Assembly (NCBI GenBank): GCA_964407925.1
Contig: CAYOXM010000019.1
Coordinates: 1-22,825 of the forward strand
Direction of reading: 5' to 3'
DNA length: 22,825 nt
Source: CAYOXM01 sp964407925
GTDB lineage: Bacteria > Patescibacteriota > Patescibacteriia > SG8-24
In this document: one piece after another, positions 13,154-21,210 of the stretch
Numbering within the stretch: position 1 is the stretch's first letter
Layout: each line of letters opens with the position of its first letter
Made by a program: the position numbers and the translations under genes
The notes under the pieces: model-generated
Database searches by the model: none
What the model was told of the DNA's origin: nothing
Seen by the model: the letters and a program-made list of their open reading frames with translations, nothing else

Positions 13154-13735
13154 ATGAGCACGAACGTTTCCGTCATCACTCACGAAATCGTTTCCGACGG
13201 GGCGCTGCGCAAGGCCCTCTGGGACGTCTACGCCGCGGCCTTCGCGGGAGCAGCGACGCAGTGCATCCAGGACCAGCTCTGCTATACGGAGCAGACGTTC
13301 TCGGACGCGCTCGCCGATCCAGGCTATACGAAGTTCGTGGTCTACGCCGACGGCGTCGTCGCGGGGTTCATCCTCTGCACGACCGACCTCGAGAAGGCGC
13401 GCGTCGCGTACGTCAACCCGAAACGGCTCGAGCTCGACTTCCCCGTCGAATACGCGGAACGGCGCATCTGCTACTACACCGCGATCGCCGTGCGACCGGA
13501 CCGGCAGGGCCGCCGCGCGGCGACCGCGCTCATCCAAGCGGCCGGTGAAATCATGGACCGCGAGAGGATGCTGATCGCCTTCGACTTCTCGACGGAAAAG
13601 AATCCGGACCTTCCCAAACTCGTCGCGGGCGGACTCATCGAGGGGCAGAAGACCCTCGGCTGGAGCACGAACCGCGCCGACTTCACCGCTTTGGGCGGCC
13701 AGACCTACGGGGTCATCAGGCTGTCGAAGGCGTGA
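13154..13735 (+). CDS. GNAT family N-acetyltransferase
   Basis: This 193-residue protein has a GNAT acetyl-CoA-dependent acyltransferase fold. The beta4/alpha3 region ICYYTAIAVRPDRQGRRAATALIQAAGEIM (about 110-139) has the acetyl-CoA pyrophosphate-binding pattern V-R-P-x-x-Q-G-R-x-A. The preceding strand KFVVYADGVVAGFILCTTD is also typical. The substrate is unknown. A strong GGGAGG site lies six bases before the ATG and fixes the start; the plus-strand frame beginning at 13135 is a different frame. The gene is monocistronic, with its own promoter and a strong terminator shared with the convergent decarboxylase gene. Confidence 0.85.
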   Translation: MSTNVSVITHEIVSDGALRKALWDVYAAAFAGAATQCIQDQLCYTEQTFSDALADPGYTKFVVYADGVVAGFILCTTDLEKARVAYVNPKRLELDFPVEYAERRICYYTAIAVRPDRQGRRAATALIQAAGEIMDRERMLIAFDFSTEKNPDLPKLVAGGLIEGQKTLGWSTNRADFTALGGQTYGVIRLSKA

Positions 13736-13748
13736 CCGTCGACGTTCT

Positions 13749-13786
13749 AAAAAACGGCGGGGATGCGTCCCCGCCGTCATTTTTTT
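13749..13786. terminator. Bidirectional terminator between convergent GNAT and decarboxylase genes
   Basis: Perfect 10-base arms ACGGCGGGGA (13754-13763) and TCCCCGCCGT (13768-13777) enclose a TGCG loop, with A-run and T-run on either side. It works in both directions. The stop codon of the minus-strand decarboxylase gene (13777-13779) starts on the last base of the stem. Confidence 0.92.
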
Positions 13787-14970
13787 CCCGGCGCGGAAAA
13801 AGCCGCGACCGGATGCATTTGCGCGGCACGCATGCCGGCCGCGGAATGCACATGAGGGAAGGGGAACCCGTTGTATTCCTGATAGGAGTTGGTGTACGCG
13901 CCGGCGCAGGCGAAGACGATGCGGTCCCCGACCTCGAGGGTCGGGAGCGTTATCGCGTCCGCGATGACGTCGACGCTGTCGCACGTGGATCCCACGAGCG
14001 AAACCGTCTCCATGCCGGCCGGCGTTCTTCCGCCGGTCAGGCATTCTACAGGATACCAGAAACCTTCATAGGCCTCCATCAGCCCCTGGAAGATTCCCCC
14101 GTCGAGAAAGAGCATTTTCTTGCCGGCGCGAGTCGCGCGGCCGATGACCGCGGCGACGTAGATGCCTGCGTCCGCGACCAGGAACCGGCCCGGTTCGATC
14201 ATGAGCCGGCTGACGTCGGGGAGATGCCGCGCGAGCGCCGCGCGGACCTCGTCGGCGGTATCCTGGAGCGTCGGCGTGTTGCCGCGGTTGTAGTGCGGCG
14301 ACGGCAGTCCCCCGCCGAGGTTGAGCGTATCGAGCGCGATGCCCTTGGCGGCCGCGGCGCGCCAGATGTCAGCGCATCGCTCGATGGCGAGCTCCCAGTT
14401 CTTCACGTTCTCGCACTGCGACCCGACGTGAAACGTCAGTCCGGCAGGGACGAGTCCGGCGGCTTTCGCCTCTCCGATGAGACGGACGGTCTCGGGACCG
14501 TCGGCACCGAACTTTCCGGCGAGCGGCCAGCCGCTGCCGGCGTTGTCGACCGCCACCCTGAAAATGACGCGGCTGCCCGGCGCGAACCTGTCGAGTTTGG
14601 CAATTTCATCGTCGGTGTCCGCGGCGAAAAGCCGGACGCCGTTCGCGAAGGCGAACGCGACGTCCGCGGACCGCTTTACCGGATTCGAGAACGTCACGCG
14701 CGAGCCGTCGATGCCGAACGCGAGCAGCTGGCGGATTTCTCCGGCGGAAGCGACGTCGAAGTTGCCGCCGCATTTTTCGATCGCGGAAATGGCGAGAGGG
14801 TGGTTGTTCGCCTTTACGGCGAAAAAGACCTCCATGCCCTCGCCGAACGCGGCCTTCACCGCGCGGTAGTTCGCGGCAATCCGTTCATCGTCGAGCACGA
14901 TGAACGGCGTTTCGATGTCCGCCTCTCGTGCGAGGTCGATGAGACCGGTTGGGCGTGTCGGGAATGACAT
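13777..14970 (-). CDS. PLP-dependent ornithine/lysine/arginine-type decarboxylase (alanine racemase fold)
   Basis: This is a 397-residue fold-III decarboxylase. The PLP lysine is K53 in FFAVKANNHP. Other signatures are FDVASAGEI (71-79), HVGSQC (181-186), the phosphate-binding GGGLPSPHY (219-227), the IEPGRFLVADAG segment (258-269), GSTCDSVD (327-334) and AGAYTNSYQEYNGFP (356-370). The C-D pair in TCDSVD, rather than C-E, favours ornithine or lysine decarboxylase over diaminopimelate decarboxylase, so the likely product is putrescine or cadaverine. An upstream ATG at 15009 exists, but the added residues do not look like the family. The gene lies 45 bases after argS in the tyrS-argS unit. Confidence 0.88.
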   Translation of the reverse strand: MSFPTRPTGLIDLAREADIETPFIVLDDERIAANYRAVKAAFGEGMEVFFAVKANNHPLAISAIEKCGGNFDVASAGEIRQLLAFGIDGSRVTFSNPVKRSADVAFAFANGVRLFAADTDDEIAKLDRFAPGSRVIFRVAVDNAGSGWPLAGKFGADGPETVRLIGEAKAAGLVPAGLTFHVGSQCENVKNWELAIERCADIWRAAAAKGIALDTLNLGGGLPSPHYNRGNTPTLQDTADEVRAALARHLPDVSRLMIEPGRFLVADAGIYVAAVIGRATRAGKKMLFLDGGIFQGLMEAYEGFWYPVECLTGGRTPAGMETVSLVGSTCDSVDVIADAITLPTLEVGDRIVFACAGAYTNSYQEYNGFPFPHVHSAAGMRAAQMHPVAAFSAPGKK

Positions 14971-15015
14971 GGCATTTAAAGCGTACACTGCCGACCCAGC
15001 GTCGGGCAAACGGAC

Positions 15016-16719
15016 CTACATTTCCTCCGGAGCCCTGATGCCGAGGAGCTGGAGTCCGCGGGCGAGCGCGTCTTTCGCCGCGCCGGCGATGGCGAGGCGG
15101 CGGCCGCGGTCTTCGCCTTCGGCGGAAAGCACGTGGACGTCGCGATAAAAGGCGCTGGCCTCCTGCGCGAGGTCGAACAGGTATTGCGCGAGCAGCGACG
15201 GCTTGCGCGCCTCGGCGGCGCGAAGCACGACTTCGGGGAAATCGGCGACGACACGCAGGAGCGCGAATTCCGCGGGGTCCTCGGACGCGCGACAGACGGA
15301 AACGGTTTCCCCTTCGGCTTTTGCGAGGATCGAGGAGAGGCGGGCGTGGGCGTACTGGATGTACGGCCCCGTGAACCCGTCGAACGACAACGCATCCTGC
15401 ATGTCGAAGACGATGGGCCGCTCGGTATCCTGCTTGAGCATCCCGAATTTCATCGCGCCTTCGGCGACTGCCCAAGCGGTCTCGTCGACCTTCTCGTCGC
15501 TCCAGTCGGCACGGCGGTTCCGCGTTTCCGTCTTGGCCATTTCCTTCATCTGGTCGCGGAAATCCTCGTAGGTGACGATGTTCCCCTTGCGCGACGACAT
15601 CGCGCCTTCCTTGAGGGTGACGAACTCGTACGCGAGGTGGTGCATCTCCTTGTCGAACCCCATGCGCTTCAAGGTCGCGAAGAACTGCCTGAAGTACAGC
15701 GACTGGCGCGTGTCGACGACGTGCACGCTCGTATCGATAGCGGTGTAGTCCTCGAATTTCGTGACGGCGAGCGCGAGCTCCTTCGTCGAATACAGCGCGC
15801 TGCCGTCGGACTTGAGCACGAGGAAAATGCCGAGGCCTTCGTTCTCGAGGTCGACGATGAGCGCGCCGCGCTCCCCTTCCTTGGCGATGCCGCGCCCCAC
15901 GAGTTCGCGGACGAGCTCCTTGCCGGGGCCTTCGACCTCGGATTCGAAATACATCCGTTCGAAGAAGCAACCGAGTTCGTTGAAGATGCCGTTCAATTCG
16001 TCGATGCTCCACTGCCGCGTCTCGTTCCACAGCGCGTCCCAATCGGGATCGCGTGCCTCGAGCTTGCGCTGGACCTCGGCGATTTCTTCCTTATATGCCT
16101 CATTCTCCTCGACCTTGCGCGTCGCCTCGGCGTAAATCTGCCCGAGGAACTTTCCGCGCTCGGCGGGCGGCGTGTCGTCGGCGTGGAATTTCTTGAACGC
16201 CCACAGGCACTTGGCGACGTGCGCGCCGATGTCGCCGATGTAGCTCACCGGCACGACGTCGAGCCCGGCGGCGCGGGTCAGGTTCACGACCGAAAGGCCG
16301 AGACTGAAGTTGCGCAGATGGCCGACGTGGATTTCCTTATGCGTGTTCGGCGAACCGTACTCGATGAGCACGCGGCCGTTCCGCTTCGGCGCGTCGCCGT
16401 ACTCCCCCGCGCGGCCGAGCACGTCCTCGAGCACCGACGTCGCGAACGCGGCGCGGTGGAAGAAAAAATTCACGTACGGTCCGACGGCGCGGATTTCGCC
16501 GACGAGTCCGGATGGCGCGAGCTTGTCCGCGAGGTCCTTCGCGAGCGCGGCCGGATTCCCCTTGAGCGTCTTCGCGAGGCCGAAGCACGGGTACGACAAA
16601 TCGCCCATGTCCTTCTGCGGCGGACGCACGAGCTCGTCGACGGTCACGGAAACTTCGGGCGGCAGCGCGGCCACGAGGGCGGCGATTATTTCTTTTTTGG
16701 CTTTGTCGAGGGTGTACAT
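15016..16719 (-). CDS. argS: Arginyl-tRNA synthetase
   Basis: This 567-residue class I synthetase charges tRNA-Arg. An N-terminal additional domain (1-110) is followed by the HIGH-type signature GSPNTHKEIHVGHLRN (122-137, HVGH at 131-134). The catalytic region has SDGSALYSTKELA (304-316), and the second class I motif is MSSRKGN (374-380). The anticodon-binding helical domain spans about 440-567, with the ArgRS-type GPYIQYAHARL and the C-terminal LLGIRAPEEM. Length is normal for the family. Its ATG abuts the tyrS stop codon with no gap (TAG then ATG), so translation is coupled. The decarboxylase gene follows. Confidence 0.97.
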   Translation of the reverse strand: MYTLDKAKKEIIAALVAALPPEVSVTVDELVRPPQKDMGDLSYPCFGLAKTLKGNPAALAKDLADKLAPSGLVGEIRAVGPYVNFFFHRAAFATSVLEDVLGRAGEYGDAPKRNGRVLIEYGSPNTHKEIHVGHLRNFSLGLSVVNLTRAAGLDVVPVSYIGDIGAHVAKCLWAFKKFHADDTPPAERGKFLGQIYAEATRKVEENEAYKEEIAEVQRKLEARDPDWDALWNETRQWSIDELNGIFNELGCFFERMYFESEVEGPGKELVRELVGRGIAKEGERGALIVDLENEGLGIFLVLKSDGSALYSTKELALAVTKFEDYTAIDTSVHVVDTRQSLYFRQFFATLKRMGFDKEMHHLAYEFVTLKEGAMSSRKGNIVTYEDFRDQMKEMAKTETRNRRADWSDEKVDETAWAVAEGAMKFGMLKQDTERPIVFDMQDALSFDGFTGPYIQYAHARLSSILAKAEGETVSVCRASEDPAEFALLRVVADFPEVVLRAAEARKPSLLAQYLFDLAQEASAFYRDVHVLSAEGEDRGRRLAIAGAAKDALARGLQLLGIRAPEEM

Positions 16720-17925
16720 CTATTTCACGATCACGTTCACGAAGTGCCGCTTTCCCTTCTGGATGAGCGTCGCCTTCTTGCCGACCTTCACCGTCGCGCC
16801 GACGTCCTTCACGACCTCGCCCGCGACGCGCACGCCGCCCTCGCTGACCACGCGACGCGCTTCGCCCTTCGAGGCCGAGAATTTCGCAGCGACGAGCAGG
16901 TCGAGCAGCGCGTGCTCTCCCGACTTCACGACGAGCTCGGGCACGTCGTCCGGCACTTCCTTCTTTTGGAACACCTTCTTGAACTGTTCCTCCGCGGCGT
17001 CGGCGTCCTTGGCCGAGTGGTACTGGCGGATGACGTCCTTCGCGAGCCGGACCTTCGCGTCGCGCGGGTTCATCTTGCCCGACGCGCAGGCGTCCATGAT
17101 TTCCTTCACTTCGTCCGAGGAAACGTCGGTCACGAGCAGGAACCAGTCGCGCATCGCCGCGTCGGGAATCGACATCACCTTGCCGAACATCTCCTCCGGC
17201 GCGTCCATCACGCCGACGTAGTTGCCGAGCGACTTGGACATCTTCTTCGTCCCGTCGGTACCGACGAGGATGGGGCCCATGAACAGGCATTCCTGCTCGC
17301 GCTTGCCCATCTTCCGCTGCAGGTCGCGCCCGGCGAGGATGTTGAACATCTGGTCCGTGCCGCCGATCTCCACGTCCGCGTCGATCATGATCGAGTCGTA
17401 CGCCTGCATCATCGGGTACAGCAGTTCGTGCATGTGCACGTCGGTCCCCTCCTTCATGCGGTTGGCGAAGTCCTCGCGCTCGATCATCCGCGCGACGGTG
17501 AACTGCGCGCAGAGCTTGAGGATGTCATCGAAGCCCATCTTCGAGAACCATTCGCCGTTCCAACGGATCTCCGTCTTCTTGAGGTCGAGGATTTTCCCGA
17601 CCTGCGCCAAGTACGTCTCGGCGTTCTTCTTCACGTCCTCGTCCGAGAGCATCGGACGCGTCTTCGATTTGCCGGACGGGTCGCCGACCTTCGCGGTGTA
17701 GTCGCCGATGATGAACACGACCTGATGACCGAGCTCCTGAAACTCGCGAAGCTTGCGCAGCGGAACGGTGTGCCCGAGGTGAAGATCGGGCGCAGTCGGG
17801 TCCGCACCGAACTTCACCCGGAGTTTCTTTCCGGATTCAAGGCGCTTCCTGAGTTCGCCCGCCTGCCGCTCGACGTTGCGCGAGAGGAGGTGATCGATCT
17901 TTTTCTTGTCGGTTGAGACGGCCAT
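16720..17925 (-). CDS. tyrS: Tyrosyl-tRNA synthetase
   Basis: This 401-residue class I synthetase charges tRNA-Tyr. HIGH appears as HLGH at 49-52 (ADPTAPDLHLGHTVPL). Tyrosine and ATP site motifs are FIIGDYTAKVGDPSGK (71-86) and GGTDQMFN (188-195). KMSKS is canonical at 228-232. The C-terminal part (about 335-401) is an S4 RNA-binding domain (EARRVVSEGGVRVAGEVV). The HLGH/KMSKS combination marks the second TyrRS subtype rather than the E. coli TyrS type with KFGKT. The frame stays open upstream to 18270, but MAVSTDKKKIDHLL at 17925 matches family starts. It is the first gene of the tyrS-argS-decarboxylase unit. Confidence 0.97.
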   Translation of the reverse strand: MAVSTDKKKIDHLLSRNVERQAGELRKRLESGKKLRVKFGADPTAPDLHLGHTVPLRKLREFQELGHQVVFIIGDYTAKVGDPSGKSKTRPMLSDEDVKKNAETYLAQVGKILDLKKTEIRWNGEWFSKMGFDDILKLCAQFTVARMIEREDFANRMKEGTDVHMHELLYPMMQAYDSIMIDADVEIGGTDQMFNILAGRDLQRKMGKREQECLFMGPILVGTDGTKKMSKSLGNYVGVMDAPEEMFGKVMSIPDAAMRDWFLLVTDVSSDEVKEIMDACASGKMNPRDAKVRLAKDVIRQYHSAKDADAAEEQFKKVFQKKEVPDDVPELVVKSGEHALLDLLVAAKFSASKGEARRVVSEGGVRVAGEVVKDVGATVKVGKKATLIQKGKRHFVNVIVK

Positions 17926-17965
17926 ACCCGAAAAATGTAGCGGAATAAGCGGGAAATGGGAAGGG

Positions 17966-17994
17966 TTGACCGCGACGCCGGACGCGGGTACGGT
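17966..17994 (+). promoter_or_regulatory. Candidate promoter of the small membrane protein gene
   Basis: TTGACC (17966-17971), a 17-base spacer and TACGGT (17989-17994). The -35 is good and the -10 weak. It is the only candidate before the strong ribosome binding site of the gene at 18025. Confidence 0.45.
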
Positions 17995-18024
17995 AAGGCG
18001 TCGCCCTTTCCAAGGAGGTTTCCG

Positions 18025-18315
18025 ATGACCGAAGCCGTCCGCTGGCTGTTTACCTTCTCGTCGCCCTACCACCTGTTCTGGTTCCTCCTCTCGATGTCGT
18101 GGCTCTGCGTCACGCTCGCCTTGCGGGGACGGCGCTGGCCCGCGACGTACGGGTGCATCGGCCACGCGGTGACAGTCATCGATGCCGTGCTCACGCTGGC
18201 ATCCGGCTACGAAGGACCGGTCTACTCGGTCCACTGCGTCTGGTTCAACGCTCTCATGGCCCTCGCACACTGGGGCATCGTGGAGTATCGCGCCATCAGC
18301 GACGACAATGACTAA
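18025..18315 (+). CDS. Small membrane protein, uncharacterised
   Basis: This is a 96-residue protein with hydrophobic stretches at about 13-33 (YHLFWFLLSMSWLCVTLAL), 44-60 (IGHAVTVIDAVLTLASG) and 68-90 (SVHCVWFNALMALAHWGIVEY), probably two or three membrane helices. No family is recognised. The frame is open to 17956, but AAGGAGGT five bases before the ATG at 18025 decides the start; this is the strongest Shine-Dalgarno in the window. The gene forms a compact self-contained cassette: promoter, ribosome site, gene and a terminator that begins at its stop codon. It lies between the divergent tyrS and convergent valS genes. Confidence 0.75.
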   Translation: MTEAVRWLFTFSSPYHLFWFLLSMSWLCVTLALRGRRWPATYGCIGHAVTVIDAVLTLASGYEGPVYSVHCVWFNALMALAHWGIVEYRAISDDND

Positions 18316-18346
18316 ACCGCCCCGCAGTACTGCGGGGCGGTTTTTT
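18315..18346 (+). terminator. Intrinsic terminator after the small membrane protein gene
   Basis: A perfect 28-base palindrome spans 18315-18342, with arms beginning AACCGCCCCGCAG, followed by a T-run to 18346. Its first base is the last base of the TAA stop codon. On the minus strand it lies just beyond the valS stop (18349) and may also end that transcript, with fewer Ts. Confidence 0.92.
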
Positions 18347-18348
18347 GT

Positions 18349-21078
18349 TCACTTCAGCGCGGCGATTTGTTCTTTAAGCTTCGCGATCTTGTCCTGCGTA
18401 ATCGCGAGCTTTTCCCTTTCGCCGGCGACCACCTTCTCCGGCGCGCGCGCCGCGAAGTCGGGATTGCCGAGCTTCCCCTCGAGCGCGGCGGCGTACTTCT
18501 CGGCCTGCGCCAATTCGTCGGCGAGACGTTTGCGTTCGGCGTCGAAATCCACCAGCGAACCGAGCGGCACGAACAGTTGCATGCCCCGTACCACCGCGCT
18601 CGCCGCCTTGTCCGGCCGGTCGCCGCTTTCTGAGACCTCGAGCGTCGCGATCCTGCCGAGCCCGGCAATGACCGCCGCATGTTCCTTGACGAGCGCCATG
18701 CTCTCGCCGGCGAACACCTTCGCGTCGATTTTCTTCGCGGGCGAGACGTTGGAGGTCGCGCGGATGTTGCGGATGGCGATGACGAGATCCTGAATCGCGC
18801 CGAAATCGTCGGCCGTCGCCTTCGGCATCGCGCGGCCGCCTTCCGGCCACGACGACACCATCAGGAAGTCGCGCTCCTCTGCTGCGAAAGCGCGGCGGTA
18901 AATTTCCTCGGTCACGAACGGCATGAACGGATGCCAGAGCGCGAGCACCTCGCGCAGGAGGTACGACAGCAGTTCCTCCTTGCCCCCTTCGATCTTGGCG
19001 ATTTCCAAGTACCAATCGGCGAGCTCGTTCCAAGTGAAGTCGCGCAATGTCTCGCCGGGACGCGAGAAGTTGTAGGTCTCGATGTCCTTCGTCACCGACG
19101 TCACGATCTCGTCGAGCCGTCCGAGAATCCAACGGTCGGCGAGCGTCTTCGGCTTCGGTCTTTCAACCTTTCCACCTTTCAAACTCTCAACCTCTCCAAC
19201 TTGCATGATGATGAACCGCGCGACGTTCCAGAGCTTGTTCGTGAAATTGCGGAAGTAGGCGATCTTCTCCTCGGACATCCGCAGGTCGTTCCCTGGCGTG
19301 TTGCCGATGACGAGCGACAGGCGCACGGCGTCCGTGCCGAACTTCTCGGCCACGTCGAGCGGGTCGATGATGTTCTCGAGCGACTTCGACATTTTCCTCC
19401 CCTGCTCGTCGCGGACGAGGCCGTGCAGGTACACCGTCTCGAACGGGATCTGCCCCGTGGCGTACGTCGACATCAGGATCATGCGCGCGATCCAGAAGAA
19501 CAGGATGTCGTAGCCGGTCTCGAGGACGTTCGTCGGATGGAAGCGCTTCAGGTCCTTGGCCTTCTCGTTCGGCCAGCCGAGCGTCGAGAACGTCCACGTG
19601 CCCGAAGAGAACCACGTGTCGAGCGTGTCGGGATCCTCGGAAAGCTCGGTGCCGCCGCAGTCCTTGCAGGCCTTCGGCGCGTCGACGCCGACGTTGATGC
19701 CGGTATGGCGGCGCGTCTCGTCCGACGGGGCGCCGGCGCGCGGCGCGGCATCCTCCTCGACGTAGCAGTGCTGGCAGTACCAGACCGGGATGCGGTGGCC
19801 GAACCAGATCTGGCGCGAGATGCACCAGTCGCGCAGGTTCTCCATCCAGTGGAAGTACACCTTCTCGAAGCGGTCGGGAACGATGGTAATCTCGCCGCCG
19901 CGCACGGCGTCGATGGACATCCGCTTCAGCGACTTCTTGTACTTCGGCACCATGCGGTCGACGTCGACGAACCACTGCTTCGACGTGAGCGGCTCGACCG
20001 GCGTGCCGCAGCGGTAGCAGACGGAGAGGTTGTGCGTCATCTCCTCGACCTTCTCGATGAGGCCCTTCGCCTCGAGCGCGGCGACGAACTTCGCACGTGC
20101 CTCGGCGACCGGGAGGCCGGCGTACTTGCCCGCGAGCTTCGTCATCTTGCCATCCTCGCCGATGACCTTCTTCACCGGAAGCAGGTTCTTTTCGGCCATG
20201 GCGAAGTCGACCGCGGAATGCGCGGGCGTGACGCCGACGATGCCCGAGCCGAACGCCATGTCGACGCCGGCGTCGGTGATGACCTTGATGTCCTGGTCGC
20301 CGATGCCGAAGTCCACGGTGAACGACTTGCCGTGCCACTTCTTGTAGCGCTTGTCGTCGGGATGCACCGCGACCGCGGTGTCGCCGAGCTTCGTTTCCGG
20401 ACGCGTGGTCGCGACCGTGAACGGGCCGTACTTCATGTACCAGAGCTTGCCCTTCGCTTCCTTATATTCCACCTCGTCGTCGGCGAGCGTCGATTCGCAG
20501 TGCGGGCACCAGTTCACGATGCGGTTGCCGCGATAGATGAGGCCGTCGGCGTACATGCGCGAAAAAATCTCGCGCACGGCGCGGGAACGCGGCTCGTCGA
20601 AGGTGTAGGCCTCGCGCGACCAGTCGCACGACGAGCCCATCTTGCGGATCTGCTTGCGGATGGTCCCCTGCGAGCCGGCGATGAACTCCTTCACGCGCTC
20701 GATGAACCCCTCGCGGCCGAGGTCGTACTTGGTCTTCCCTTCCTTGGCGATGATCTTCTCGACTTTCGCGTTGGTCGCGATCGCCGCGTGGTCGGTGCCG
20801 GGCACCCAGAGCGCCGCCTTGCCGCGCATGCGGTGAAAGCGCGTCATCAGGTCCTCGAGCGTCATGAACATGGCGTGCCCGATGTGGAGCGTGCCGGTCG
20901 CGTTCGGCGGCGGCATCATGATGGTGAACGGCTCGGTGCGCTTTCCCGGGAGGTTGTCGGGATTGAAAAATCCGCTCTTCTCCCATTCGGCGTAGATGCG
21001 GTCCTCGACCGCCTTCGGCTCATAGGCCTTATCGAGCTCGGCGGCCTTTTTCTGGTTGTCCTCGGCGGGCTTCTTCAT
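18349..21078 (-). CDS. valS: Valyl-tRNA synthetase
   Basis: This 909-residue class I synthetase charges tRNA-Val, with editing of mischarged threonine. The HIGH motif is at 65-68 in PPPNATGTLHIGHAMF. The editing domain (about 190-330) contains VATTRPETKLGDTAVAVHP. A cysteine pair region WYCQHCYVEED ... CKDCGG is a likely zinc site. KMSKS is at 562-566 (GRKMSKSLENIIDP). The anticodon domain follows, and the C-terminal 65 residues form the tRNA-binding coiled coil (FDAERKRLADELAQAEKYAAALEGK). A short linker at about 624-641 is encoded by a low-complexity repeat. The start is at 21078. It has its own promoter with a perfect -10. Confidence 0.97.
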   Translation of the reverse strand: MKKPAEDNQKKAAELDKAYEPKAVEDRIYAEWEKSGFFNPDNLPGKRTEPFTIMMPPPNATGTLHIGHAMFMTLEDLMTRFHRMRGKAALWVPGTDHAAIATNAKVEKIIAKEGKTKYDLGREGFIERVKEFIAGSQGTIRKQIRKMGSSCDWSREAYTFDEPRSRAVREIFSRMYADGLIYRGNRIVNWCPHCESTLADDEVEYKEAKGKLWYMKYGPFTVATTRPETKLGDTAVAVHPDDKRYKKWHGKSFTVDFGIGDQDIKVITDAGVDMAFGSGIVGVTPAHSAVDFAMAEKNLLPVKKVIGEDGKMTKLAGKYAGLPVAEARAKFVAALEAKGLIEKVEEMTHNLSVCYRCGTPVEPLTSKQWFVDVDRMVPKYKKSLKRMSIDAVRGGEITIVPDRFEKVYFHWMENLRDWCISRQIWFGHRIPVWYCQHCYVEEDAAPRAGAPSDETRRHTGINVGVDAPKACKDCGGTELSEDPDTLDTWFSSGTWTFSTLGWPNEKAKDLKRFHPTNVLETGYDILFFWIARMILMSTYATGQIPFETVYLHGLVRDEQGRKMSKSLENIIDPLDVAEKFGTDAVRLSLVIGNTPGNDLRMSEEKIAYFRNFTNKLWNVARFIIMQVGEVESLKGGKVERPKPKTLADRWILGRLDEIVTSVTKDIETYNFSRPGETLRDFTWNELADWYLEIAKIEGGKEELLSYLLREVLALWHPFMPFVTEEIYRRAFAAEERDFLMVSSWPEGGRAMPKATADDFGAIQDLVIAIRNIRATSNVSPAKKIDAKVFAGESMALVKEHAAVIAGLGRIATLEVSESGDRPDKAASAVVRGMQLFVPLGSLVDFDAERKRLADELAQAEKYAAALEGKLGNPDFAARAPEKVVAGEREKLAITQDKIAKLKEQIAALK
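19157..19202. repeat. GGTYRA-type low-complexity repeat inside valS
   Basis: On the minus strand the stretch runs GAGAGGTTGAGAG, TTTGAAAGGTGG, AAAGGTTGAAAG. These are the same roughly seven-base purine-rich units as at 2006-2096. It is in frame and encodes GEVESLKGGKVERPKPK between the catalytic core and the anticodon domain, where other ValRS proteins have a shorter linker. Confidence 0.55.
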
Positions 21079-21101
21079 AGAAGAGAGGCGTTTGAATACT
21101 T

Positions 21102-21129
21102 ATTATATGAATCCCCCAGCCGATTGCAA
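21102..21129 (-). promoter_or_regulatory. valS promoter
   Basis: On the minus strand TTGCAA (21129-21124), 16 bases, then a perfect TATAAT (21107-21102). The message would have a leader of about 17-20 bases, without a Shine-Dalgarno. Confidence 0.85.
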
Positions 21130-21158
21130 CTGGTGCAGGAGCGACGGGATAGGGCGGG

Positions 21159-21187
21159 TTGACAGTGATTTAAGCCCGCGTTAAGGT
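21159..21187 (+). promoter_or_regulatory. Candidate promoter of the DHH-family gene
   Basis: A perfect TTGACA (21159-21164), 17 bases, then TAAGGT (21182-21187), which is a weak -10. It is divergent to the valS promoter; their -35 boxes are about 30 bases apart. Confidence 0.55.
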
Positions 21188-21210
21188 GTCTCCTTATATC
21201 GAATTCGACG

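Noticed and set aside
15133..17916. A 927-codon open frame on the plus strand
   Set aside because: It is antisense to argS and tyrS, which have complete family motifs. Its translation is Arg/Glu/Val-rich with no domain. High GC makes such shadow frames common here.
18679..21162. A long plus-strand frame opposite valS
   Set aside because: It is the complement of a complete ValRS gene and has the composition of a shadow frame.
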